From: Atherix ibis
Lineage: Eukaryota > Arthropoda > Insecta > Diptera > Athericidae
Length of the DNA stretch: 64,000 nt
NCBI GenBank assembly: GCA_958298945.1
Contig: OY282605.1
Span: 116,060,267 to 116,124,266 of the forward strand
Reading direction: 5' to 3'
The position numbers and the translations under genes are program-made. This document shows, one piece after another, positions 44,527-55,312 of the stretch. The notes below the pieces were generated by a model. The model was given only the letters and a program-made list of their open reading frames with translations, did no database searches and was not told the origin of the DNA. Each line of letters opens with the position of its first letter. Positions within the stretch are counted from its first letter, which is position 1.

Positions 44527-47330
44527 CTTGAAATAAAATAAAGTAAAATAAATAAAATAAATAAAATAAATAAAATAAATAAAATAAATAAAATAAATAA
44601 AATAAATAAAATAAATAAAATAAATAAAATAAATAAAATAAATAAAATAAATAAAATAAATAAAATAAATAAAATAAATAAAATAAATAAAATAAATAAA
44701 ATAAATAAAATAAATAAAATAAATAAAATAAATAAAATAAATAAAATAAATAAAATAAATAAAATAAATAAAATAAATAAAATAAATAAAATAAATAAAA
44801 TAAATAAAATAAATAAAATAAATAAAATAAATAAAATAAATAAAATAAATAAAATAAATAAAATAAATAAAATAAATAAAATAAATAAAATAAATAAAAT
44901 AAATAAAATAAATAAAATAAATAAAATAAATAAAATAAATAAAATAAATAAAATAAATAAAATAAAGAAAATAAAGAAAATAAATAAAATAAATAAAATA
45001 AATAAAATAAATAAAATAAATAAAATAAATAAAATAAATAAAATAAATAAAATAAATAAAATAAATAAAATAAATAAAATAAATAAAATAAATAAAATAA
45101 ATAAAATAAATAAAATAAATAAAATAAATAAAATAAATAAAATAAATAAAATAAATAAAATAAATAAAATAAATAAAATAAATAAAATAAATAAAATAAA
45201 TAAAATAAATAAAATAAATAAAATAAATAAAATAAATAAAATAAATAAAATAAATAAAATAAATAAAATAAATAAAATAAATAAAATAAATAAAATAAAT
45301 AAAATAAATAAAATAAATAAAATAAATAAAATAAATAAAATAAATAAAATAAATAAAATAAATAAAATAAATAAAATAAATAAAATAAATAAAATAAATA
45401 AAATAAATAAAATAAATAAAATAAATAAAATAAATAAAATAAATAAAATAAATAAAATAAAGAAAATAAAGAAAATAAATAAAATAAATAAAATAAATAA
45501 AATAAATAAAATAAATAAAATAAATAAAATAAATAAAATAAATAAAATAAATAAAATAAATAAAATAAATAAAATAAATAAAATAAATAAAATAAATAAA
45601 ATAAATAAAATAAATAAAATAAATAAAATAAATAAAATAAATAAAATAAATAAAATAAATAAAATAAATAAAATAAATAAAATAAATAAAATAAATAAAA
45701 TAAATAAAATAAATAAAATAAATAAAATAAATAAAATAAATAAAATAAATAAAATAAATAAAATAAATAAAATAAATAAAATAAATAAAATAAATAAAAT
45801 AAATAAAATAAATAAAATAAATAAAATAAATAAAATAAATAAAATAAATAAAATAAATAAAATAAATAAAATAAATAAAATAAATAAAATAAATAAAATA
45901 AATAAAATAAATAAAATAAATAAAATAAATAAAATAAATAAAATAAATAAAATAAATAAAATAAATAAAATAAATAAAATAAATAAAATAAATAAAATAA
46001 ATAAAATAAATAAAATAAATAAAATAAATAAAATAAATAAAATAAATAAAATAAATAAAATAAATAAAATAAATAAAATAAATAAAATAAATAAAATAAA
46101 TAAAATAAATAAAATAAATAAAATAAATAAAATAAATAAAATAAATAAAATAAATAAAATAAATAAAATAAATAAAATAAATAAAATAAATAAAATAAAT
46201 AAAATAAATAAAATAAATAAAATAAATAAAATAAATAAAATAAATAAAATAAATAAAATAAATAAAATAAATAAAATAAATAAAATAAATAAAATAAATA
46301 AAATAAATAAAATAAATAAAATAAATAAAATAAATAAAATAAATAAAATAAATAAAATAAATAAAATAAATAAAATAAATAAAATAAATAAAATAAATAA
46401 AATAAATAAAATAAATAAAATAAATAAAATAAATAAAATAAATAAAATAAATAAAATAAATAAAATAAATAAAATAAATAAAATAAATAAAATAAATAAA
46501 ATAAATAAAATAAATAAAATAAATAAAATAAATAAAATAAATAAAATAAATAAAATAAATAAAATAAATAAAATAAATAAAATAAATAAAATAAATAAAA
46601 TAAATAAAATAAATAAAATAAATAAAATAAATAAAATAAATAAAATAAATAAAATAAATAAAATAAATAAAATAAATAAAATAAATAAAATAAATAAAAT
46701 AAATAAAATAAATAAAATAAATAAAATAAATAAAATAAATAAAATAAATAAAATAAATAAAATAAATAAAATAAATAAAATAAATAAAATAAATAAAATA
46801 AATAAAATAAATAAAATAAATAAAATAAATAAAATAAATAAAATAAATAAAATAAATAAAATAAATAAAATAAATAAAATAAATAAAATAAATAAAATAA
46901 ATAAAATAAATAAAATAAATAAAATAAATAAAATAAATAAAATAAATAAAATAAATAAAATAAATAAAATAAATAAAATAAATAAAATAAATAAAATAAA
47001 TAAAATAAATAAAATAAATAAAATAAATAAAATAAATAAAATAAATAAAATAAATAAAATAAATAAAATAAATAAAATAAAATAAATAAAATAAATAAAA
47101 TAAATAAAATAAATAAAATAAATAAAATAAATAAAATAAATAAAATAAATAAAATAAATAAAATAAATAAAATAAATAAAATAAATAAAATAAATAAAAT
47201 AAATAAAATAAATAAAATAAATAAAATAAATAAAATAAATAAAATAAATAAAATAAAATAAATAAAATAAATAAAATAAATAAAATAAAATAAATAAAAT
47301 AAAGCAAAGAAAATAAAATAAAATAAATTG
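44527..47330. repeat. 9-bp tandem array (TAAATAAAA)n, about 2.8 kb
   Basis: Roughly 300 units of TAAATAAAA are nearly identical. The rare variant AAAGAAAATAAAGAAAA occurs twice, with G at 44967 and 44976 and again at 45462 and 45471. The 495-bp separation is exactly 55 units. The right part (47070-47330) has extra 5-bp steps. Because nine is divisible by three, the minus strand is open for 927 codons (Phe-Ile-Tyr repeats). This is a by-product and not a gene. The plus strand holds hundreds of AATAAA hexamers and the minus strand hundreds of TTATTTATT nonamers. Confidence 0.97.
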
Positions 47331-47334
47331 AATA

Positions 47335-49400
47335 CGTTTAGATAGAAAATAATATCTAAATAGAAAAATGTGAATAACTTTGTGTAAGCATAAAAAAATT
47401 ATAATTCCAAAAATAACCCATATTCAAAATGTCTACTTTATACTAAAATAATAACAACCATATTAGTAGTAGCTAATTAATAACTGCTTCAAAATTAAAT
47501 TGTTTATGAAAATGTGTTTATTTAATTTGATTTTTAAAAAAATAATACTCTATTATTAAAAGATTATAATATCATCTGACATATATTAGTTGAAATATAC
47601 TTTTCATTTAGGATGCTTTTTATAAAGTGAATTTTCAATTTCACCACGTTTCGGAATTTATGAACAATCGCGCAAGAATATTTTATATTTTTTATTCCTT
47701 CTCAGTTCGTAAACAGCATGACTCCGAAAATATACAAATGCTGATCAGAGTAGTAGCGTTTATTTGTTACTCACACGCCATCCAGGTGAATATTTGAAGA
47801 CCAGAAGCATTTTGCACGAAACTACAAATTAATTGAAATTACATTACGTACTTTTCCCCCTTTGATTGATTAGTTTTGAAAAATATAAAAAAAAACTGAC
47901 TCTTTAGCATCATCTCCTCAAAGAAGCACTAAGTTATTTTTAGTACTTAGCTTAGTAAACTTACAACTCTGAGTGAAGATAAAAATCAGCAAAGAAGCAT
48001 ACCGCACATTATTCAAAATCAATAAAAAACATGTGCTATGATTCCATTACGAAGAAAAAATATGACTTTAGTGAATTTTTTATCTATTGGAATCTGAACT
48101 CAATGAACTCTTCATCGTTTTTGCTGCAAGTTTATCTATTTTTTGTTGAATAATTGAAATGGACACTTGGTCCAAAATTGAACTCGACTTATTGTAATTA
48201 CAGATCAATGTAATCCTACGTTACTCATTATGAGTTGGCTCGAAATTCTGTAATCATATTCTTTTAAGTAGTTCAAGATATTTTCCATTCACTATTAAAG
48301 ATATTATGAAAATAGGTTACTTTTTAATTATGAAATTCAATTCATTTCTTTATTAGGCAAATTTGGCCATATTAAAATTTTGTGTAAATTTAGTTCTTAA
48401 TTAAAAAAAGGAGTGAATTTTGGTAGATAAAAACAAGTTCTAAAACCGTACTTTTTTTAGATTTACCCTACAAAAAAAAAAAATAGTTTGAAATACCTCT
48501 ATTCAAAATCTAATCAAATTGCATAAATATAATATTTATTGTAAATATTTTTATTCAATTAAAAAAATTAATTTTTAAATTTAGTTTATTATGATTTATT
48601 CGATTGTTTAAACGATAAAAGAGAATGTTTTTTTTTTCTTTTTTTAAAATTTATTTACTTTATAAGAATATTGTTTTATTATATAATCAATTATATTAAT
48701 TTTATTAAATAATATTATATAATCTAAGTTATTAATTGTACCATAGTTAATTTATAAACACAGGTGGTTTTGGTTCAAAAATTGCACCAATAATTGATGT
48801 GGTAATAATTTTTAAAAACGTCCATTTTCGATATTGTTTATTCGTATACGAGTATCTTAGTTATTTCAGAACGTCTTCCGGCAATCAATTAATCCAAAAG
48901 TGTTATATAAAAATAATAAAGTAACTATTTTATCTATTTAAAGATATAATCCATCAGTTGATTATTTTTCGTGTATGTATGTATTGTATATTAAAAAAAA
49001 AAAACTTAAGTTATAACCTTTTTAACTGTTGTGTGTGTTTTACTGTTTTTATTTTTTTATACTATTTTTTTTAATTTTACTTGTACGACAGCTATTATTT
49101 TGATAACTTATTTTTTCAATTGCATTTATAAGTTAGAAAAAAAAGTGAATACTTCTTTTGATGTCAAAATATTTAATTATTTTTAAAATTTTTTATTTAA
49201 ATAACCAAATTTAATGCTACTGAAACGTTGCCGACAAATTTCCAACTAAACGTTTTCCTGGGTAGGCCGACGCAGTCGAAATCAGATAGTCAAATAGTCG
49301 GGATACTCTTAGTTACCGTCTAATGTACTGGGAATAAATAAATATTACTTACAATATCATAAGGATATTAAAAAATCTTTATGTTCGTTTTTTTTTCCAT
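47335..49400. other. AT-rich spacer
   Basis: No gene or element was recognised. Confidence 0.5.
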
Positions 49401-49402
49401 TA

Positions 49403-50634
49403 GCCACAAGGGTTATATGATAAATACTTGGCCTTGATAGGAAAGAAACATTTTTATACTTAAAATTCGTTACATTTTTCAAAAAAGTCTCCATTAAGCT
49501 CAATTCATTTATTTTAACGTTTTTTTATCTTTGTATCTCATCTGAAAAAATATGAGATCTCCAACCCTTCAAAAAAGGTGTTTATTTCAGCAATCACCTC
49601 ATCGTTTGAGCCAAAACTTTTTCCGCAAAACTATTCTTGCACATTCGGAAATAGCAAATAATTGTTTTTCCCCTTCCATCATTGATAAAAATGATGGAAG
49701 CGGAAGCAATTCATATTCTAACTTATAGAATTTTGTCATGTAGATGACACAAGAGTGCACGTGTACATTATTTTGATGAAAGAGAAGTTTTTCTTCTACA
49801 AATGCGGTCCTTTTTTCTTTAAGTTTATTGTTCAACTGGTCTAAAAATACCGTATAATACTGTCCTGTTATCGCTTTTCCTTTTTCAAGATAGTCGATGA
49901 AGATTACACCATGTGCGTCCCATAAAACTGTAGCCAAAACCTATACTGCCAATAGAACAGTTTTTGCCTTTTTTGGTGCACGTTCGATAGTATAAATCCA
50001 TTATTTGACTGAACTTTGGTTTCTGGTATGCAATGGTGAATTCATATTTGATCAATAGTTATGAATCGACGTAAAAATTCATTTGGATTACGCTTCCAAA
50101 TGTCTAAATTCTCCCATGAAAGTTGATTCACGAGCATATTTTGGTCAGGTGTTAGCAAACGCGGCAGCCATCCCGCCAATAGCTTTTTCATAACTAAATT
50201 TTCATGTAATATGTTGCCTATATCTTTTTTTGAGAGTCAACTATCTCATACACATTCATTCGATGGTTTTTTAAAACAATATCATGAGTATTATTATTAA
50301 TTTCTTCGGCGGTGACCTAAATTCAACGTCCTGGATGCTCAGTGTCGCTTGTGCTCGTACGACTATAATGAAATTTAGTAAACTGCTTCTGTATCATTCC
50401 ATATAAAGGTGAGGGGTTACCATTACTCTTTTCAAGCTTGGTTTTGGTTTCAGATATTGTTGAAATACACTTTTTTTCGTATTAATAAAAAACACCAAAC
50501 CTTGTCTCCATTCAGTGGCTCTCAAAACTAAACTAATAAGCAGATGTTAATAAAATTTATGTAAGCATGCCAGATGATAAAGAATATATCAGGTACATCT
50601 TTGCATTAGCCAATGAATTATCATATTGCTCTCG
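49403..50634 (-). mobile_element. mar-G copy 2, old mariner
   Basis: The left end ACAAGGGTTATATGATAAAT and the right end (TTATCATATTGCTCTCG) form decayed TIRs next to TA. On the minus strand 49937-49599 reads MATVLWDAHGVIFIDYLEKG and LLFHQNNVHVHS: the second catalytic Asp is Asn. Upstream blocks resembling the linker (RLL) and the first-Asp region sit at 50000-50200 in broken frames. An HTH remnant lies at 50240-50480. It is close to mar-F. Confidence 0.7.
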
Positions 50635-50744
50635 TATCTGCAACTATATAAATATTGTAACACGCAGATTCTATGACACACACATCAGCAATTTTTTGGA
50701 GTATTTTGGATTGTAGGGGTTGGAATTGAGAAGAATTACGAGCT

Positions 50745-51872
50745 TAGGGCTGTCATCGTAACAATGGAAAAAAGCGAGTTTAGGGCTGTCATCAAACATC
50801 TCCATTTGAAAGGCTTAAGCCCGAAAGAAATCTAAGCTGAGTTGGATGCAGTTCATGGCACATCTGCACCTGTGTTTGCGACGGTTTACAATTGGGTGAA
50901 TGAATTTAAACGTGGATGAATTTCATCCACAAAAGATGAACATTGTTCAGGACGCCCAGTTAAGGTGTCTCCCTGAAATCATCGACAAAATCAACGATCT
51001 GATTTTGAACGATCGGCGAATTAAAGTGCGCGAATTAGTTGAGGCCACGGGCATATCACAAGGTACAGTCGCTTCAATTTTGCATGAAAAATTGACTGTG
51101 AAAAAAATGTCGGCAAGGTGGGTGCCGTGTTTGCTCTCAGAGGAGAATAAGCGCAATCGTGTAGTGGACTCTGAGGCTATGTTGGCACTCTTTCATCGCA
51201 ATCCTGCCGAATTCCTTCTTCGATATGTCACTGTGGACAAAACCTGGATACACTACTACACTCCAGAAACGTAGAGACAGTCATCACAGTGGATTTTCAA
51301 GGGTGAACGAGCTCCGAAGAAGGCAAAAACTGTGCCATCGGCCGGCAAGGTGATGGCCACGGTCTTTTGGGATTCGCAGGGCATCATTTTTATCGACTAC
51401 TTGGAAAAAGGAAAAACAATAACAGGAGCGTAACATATTACGCGTCGTTATTGCAACGGTTGAGCGAGGAAATCAAAGAGAAACGCCCCCATCTGAAGAA
51501 AAAAATATCCTCTTGCATCAGGACAATGCGCGTGTGCACACCTGCGCTGTTTCAATGGCCAAAATTGAGAATGGAATTGTTGCAGCATCCCGCTTATTCA
51601 CCAGATTTGGCCCCGAGTGACTATTTTCTTTTCCCCAATCTGAAGAAATAGCTTGGCGGACGACGGTTCACTTCCAACGAGGACGTCATTGCTCAAACGG
51701 ATTTGTATTTTGCAGAACTTCCGAAATCCTATTTTTTGGACGGGATAAAAATTTTGGAAAAACGGTTGGAAAAGTGTATAGAGCTAAAAGAAGATTATGT
51801 TGAAAAATAAAATTTTTTTAAAAAAAACAGTTTTTTTTCATTTTTTTCTAAGGACTTATTGAACGACCCTCG
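50745..51872 (+). mobile_element. mar-F copy 2, 5' end rearranged
   Basis: The right TIR (TAAGGACTTATTGAACGACC, then CTCG and TA) is good. The left TIR is missing. Instead GAGCTTAGGGCTGTCATC (50743) duplicates GAGTTTAGGGCTGTCATC (50774) from the coding start. So the 5' end was rebuilt by a short local duplication. Confidence 0.8.
50764..51810 (+). pseudogene. mar-F transposase copy 2, multiple breaks
   Basis: It starts MEKSEFRAVIKHLHLKGLSP and hits a stop at KEI (TAA for AAA). After NWVNEFKRG a small rearrangement (GTGGATGAATTTCATCCAC) and a frameshift occur. The longest frame (to 51274) has HTH2, ARWVPCLLSEENKRN and VTVDKTWIHYYTP (first Asp kept, Glu to Lys next to it), then a stop. In other frames KVMATVFWDSQGIIFIDYL, HQDNARVHT (second Asp intact, unlike copy 1) and LAPSDYFLFPNL (third Asp) follow, then the native end YVEK at 51810. 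Confidence 0.82.
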
Positions 51873-51884
51873 TAGCACGCTTAC

Positions 51885-52595
51885 TAGAATCCCATAGTTC
51901 AATACCGTATATCCAGATCGGTTTTAAAATTATATTATAGATTAAAAGTTTGTTCTATTACGTCGCTTCAGTTGTAGTCGAGAACGTCTGTTTAGTTCAA
52001 GTCTTTTTAATCTTGATTAATAGTTCTGTGGTTTTATAAACCATTTGCTGTATGCGTCAGAGTATTGCGTCAAATTTGCTGCAATGGGTTGAGCATTCGG
52101 TTGAATGGGATGAGTTACAGATAAGAATACTTATTCTGTACATGAGTTGTATGTGAAGGTTTGAGCTTTGGATTAAGCATTGCTGGGAGCATTGGGTTAG
52201 GTGCGTAACTGGTATACGTTGATGTCGGTTAGAAGTAAAACCACAGTCAGAAATACCGATTGCCATTTTTAGTTAGTATTAGACAATATTATCGCCATTT
52301 TTAGTTAATTAATTTGGAAAATACTGTATGTAAATAATGTGTGAAACATTACATGTATGTAAAATAATTTTATGCATGGATAAGAAAGACTCATTATCAA
52401 TATTAAAAAGTTGTATAGTTTTTTTATTGTAATAGAAAATATTACATATAAGTTACTGGCCAGTCCCTCAGGAAATGGTTTTAGAAATTGTTTCGAAGAT
52501 AATCCGGTTGTTGCAATGTACACATATTTATAAGAATATCGGTAATAATCTCTTTTTATCTGGTAATAAAATACGACAAATAATATTCAGAATTT
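51885..52595. other. Spacer
   Basis: No feature is supportable. The open frames have no motif. Confidence 0.45.
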
Positions 52596-52599
52596 TTAA

Positions 52600-52657
52600 A
52601 GAATTATGGTATAAGATACCAGAATTATGGTATAAACGTTAAAGAATTATGGTATAA
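52600..52657. repeat. Short repeat, three copies of AGAATTATGGTATAA
   Basis: AGAATTATGGTATAA occurs at about 52600, 52621 and 52643, spaced about 22 bp, just upstream of the P-like remnant. Confidence 0.7.
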
Positions 52658-52675
52658 ACTTTATTTAATATTTGG

Positions 52676-53216
52676 TGAGATTACAAAATTCCGCAAGTCT
52701 GTGAAAATTTGGGGTTGAATATAAAAGGAATTGCATGTGAGCAAGGCTCAATAAATATAAATCTTATTACTTCTTTGTATGTTGTTGCTATGGAAAATTC
52801 ATCTTTTAAATGGACACCATATAAAAAATATATTGTATGTAAGTGCCCTCATTTATTTAAAATTATTAGAAATAATTTCATGAATTCGCAATTAATCACC
52901 TTTAATGGAATTGTTAGTTGGAACGTAATTGAATTCTTATTCAATATTGATAAAAACAATTCAACTAAATTATATGCAAATCTATCACCAGCTCATATTT
53001 ATCAAAATAATTTTCAAAAAATTAACGTCCATTTGGCGGTCCCTATGGAATTTTTTTTCACCAATTCGCAGTCTTCTTGGAAATAAAAATTATATGAATG
53101 TATGGGAATTTGGAGCCCTCTTGTCTAAAATTGTGTCGCTAAAGTTACTATTTTCCTACAATTTTTCAAATTACAAAGATCACATACGGGACCATTCTCA
53201 GCACAAATTTATCTGA
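52676..53216 (+). pseudogene. P-element/THAP9-like transposase remnant
   Basis: It reads VCENLGLNIKGIACEQGSIN, then CPHLFKIIRNNF, then NGIVSWNVIEFLFNI, then YANLSPAHIYQNNFQKINVH followed by LAVPMEFF. The order and spacing match the central region of P-superfamily transposases (D-x-G-S-x-N; C/P-H-x-x-K-x-x-R-N; G-x-I-x-W; L-x-x-x-H-I; K-x-x-V-x-L-A). A frameshift at about 53050 moves the continuation to another frame (LLGNKNYMNVWEFGALLS). There is no ATG, THAP zinc finger or C-terminus, so it is a fragment. A possible continuation (IFNKSPPHSKSLR) lies beyond the mar-D insertion at 54840-54880. Confidence 0.6.
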
Positions 53217-53654
53217 CGAGAACGAGGCTTATTTCGAAAGTTGATTATACTTGATTATAGTAAAATAATTGATAGTAATAAACCTATTGAAATTCTATTA
53301 AAAAAAGTTGCAATTAAATTTATTATGCCGATTATTATTTTATAAAAATAATTACATTAAATAGCTACGTTTGTGAAATATGCTCCAGCGAAATCACGCA
53401 ACAGAATTTTGAAGAATCTTCTGAAAAAATTTTAACAATTTTATTAAACAAATTCTCAAAAATTAGTTATTCTCTCTGATACGAGGGTCATTCAACAAGT
53501 ACCTAGCCTCACCGCCCGATGGAACTGCTGTCACAAAAGAAATTTACCATCGTGCAGTACATTCTTTTAGTAGTCTACTGTCAAAGTTCGATTCCCTTCA
53601 TTAGTTTTGTTTTGAGAGCCTTTGAAAGCGAGCGTGTCGGTCGGTTGCACAAAA

Positions 53655-54739
53655 ATGGAAAAAGAACAATATCGTTCGGTGATTAGATTCTTGTTTTTGG
53701 AAGAGAAAACGCGCAGCGAAATCAAAGATCGCTTGGATGCTGTGTATGGTGACTCTTCTCCTTCGATGGCGACCGTCAAGAATTGGTTCAACGAGTTTGT
53801 TCGTGGCCGCACGTCGGTTTTTGATGAGCCACGCCCAGGTGTCCCGAAAACGGCTGCTACGGAGGAATACGTTAAAAAAGTCCACGATCTCGTGTTGGCA
53901 GACCGTCGATTGAAGGTTCACGAGATAGCTGAGACTGTGGGCATCGCAGTAGGAACGGTGCATCATATTCTACACGAAGAACTGGGCATGAGAAAGCTGT
54001 CGTCGCGATGGGTGCCGCGTTTGCTCACACCGTTCCTACTAAGATGGAACGGTGTGAGCAAACGCGACACCCATCGCGCCGACCGTGAGACCACATCGGC
54101 GACGTGTTTGGCGCTGTTTCAGCGCAATCCAGCGGAGTTACTGTGTCGTTTCTTGACCGTCGACGAAACATGGATTCACTGGTACACATCAGAGACCAAG
54201 GAACAGTCGAAACAGTGGACTTCACCCGGCGAACGTGCTCCGAAGAAGGCGAAGACTGTTCGATCGGCCGGAAAGGTGATGGCTACCGTTTTCTGGGATT
54301 CACAAGGTGTGATCCACATCGATTACCTCGAGAAGGGTAAAACAATCACGGGGCGCTACTATGCTGACTTATTGGGCCGATTTGATATCGAATTGAAGAA
54401 AAAGCGGCCCCGCTTTGCGAAGAAAAAAGTGCTGTTCCACCACGACAACGCGCCGGCTCACACCTCCGCCGTCTCCATGGCCAAATTGGTCGAATTGCGC
54501 TACGAATTGCTGCCCCATCCACCGTACCCTCCAGATTTGGCCCCCTGTGACTACTTTTAGTTCCAAACCTGAAAAAATCACTCGCCGGGAATAGATTTGG
54601 GTCGAATGAGGAGGTCATCGTCGCCACGGAGGCCTATTTTGCTTCCCTCGAGAAAATGTATTTTTTGGACGGGTTAAAAAAGTTAGAGCATCGCTGGGCC
54701 AAGTGTATCAAGCTTGAAGGAGATTATGTGGAAAAATAA
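53655..54739 (+). pseudogene. mar-D transposase copy 2, complete DDD triad, late stop
   Basis: It is open from ATG 53655 for about 300 codons. HTH1 reads RFLFLEEKTRSEIKDRLDAV and HTH2 reads LADRRLKVHEIAETVGIAVG. The conserved linker SRWVPRLLT is followed by an alien segment (PFLLRWNGVSKRDTHRADRE) created by an inverted duplication that keeps the frame. Then come LTVDETWIHWYTS (first Asp), LFHHDNAPAHT (second Asp) and LAPCDYF (third Asp), immediately followed by TAG where the family reads LFPNLKK. A base loss there shifts the remaining 55 or so codons, still readable to 54739. This is the copy nearest to coding capacity in the window, but the linker and C-terminus argue against activity. Confidence 0.9.
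54004..54078. repeat. Inverted duplication within mar-D coding sequence
   Basis: Arms 54004-54036 and 54046-54078 are 33 bp with one mismatch, around a 9-nt loop TACTAAGAT. The left arm encodes the normal linker (WVPRLLTPF). The right arm is its reverse complement read in frame. Confidence 0.92.
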
Positions 54740-54803
54740 ATTGCCACCTTTCCAAAATTTTCGTTTTTCTTTTGTAGGCTAAGTACTTGTTGAATGACCC
54801 TCG

Positions 54804-55312
54804 TATTTCTTATGAAATTTGTAAAGATTATGTTGAGATTTTCAATAAATCCCCGCCACATTCCAAAAGTTTGAGAACAAATTATTGAAAGTTCCGTACA
54901 AAATTCGAATTTACTTCATTCTGGATGGTTATTTATATCAAAATCGTATTCAGGCTCTTAAATTCATGATAATTGTATATACTTCTACGAAAATATTGCG
55001 AAAAAATACGATAAAAATCGTTAGTAGAAATGAAAACTATAAATGCACAACTAAATGAACAGAAGTATTGTATTAATTGTGAACAAATTTTTTTTGAGTA
55101 TCAGCTTTATAAGTATAAATAACTAATACAGCCGTTGGAGAATATACTTTGTTGAAAAAAATATAAAAATAATAATAAAAAAAATCGCGAACAATTTATT
55201 CCAAAAATTGAATTCTTAAAAAGAAATACACAAAAAAGTTCATCCATTTTCTATTATTCAGTTTGAAGAAATAGACAGATTAGCAAAGCAAGCATTTGAA
55301 AAGAATTACATA
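54804..55312. other. Spacer, with possible P-like tail
   Basis: 54816-54880 in one frame reads CKDYVEIFNKSPPHSKSLR, which may continue the P-like remnant. The rest is AT-rich. AGCAAAGCAAGCATTTGAAA (55273) is repeated with one change at about 55346. Confidence 0.3.

Larger units (their letters stand above)
53482..54803 (+). mobile_element. mar-D copy 2
   Basis: The TIRs CGAGGGTCATTCAACAAGTA and ACTTGTTGAATGACCCTCG are flanked by TA at 53480 and 54804. Length is 1322 bp, 52 more than copy 1, partly because of the inverted duplication at 54004-54078. It lies just right of the P-like remnant and may have inserted into it. Confidence 0.93.

Noticed and set aside
44524..47307. A 927-codon minus-strand open frame of Phe-Ile-Tyr repeats
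   Set aside because: It is the translation of a 9-bp simple repeat whose unit has no stop in that frame. It has no complexity or start context and is not a gene.
53380..53475. CEIC-containing frame just left of mar-D copy 2, considered as the P-like C-terminal zinc-binding part
   Set aside because: The order relative to the other P-like blocks is wrong and the stretch is short. I could not support it.
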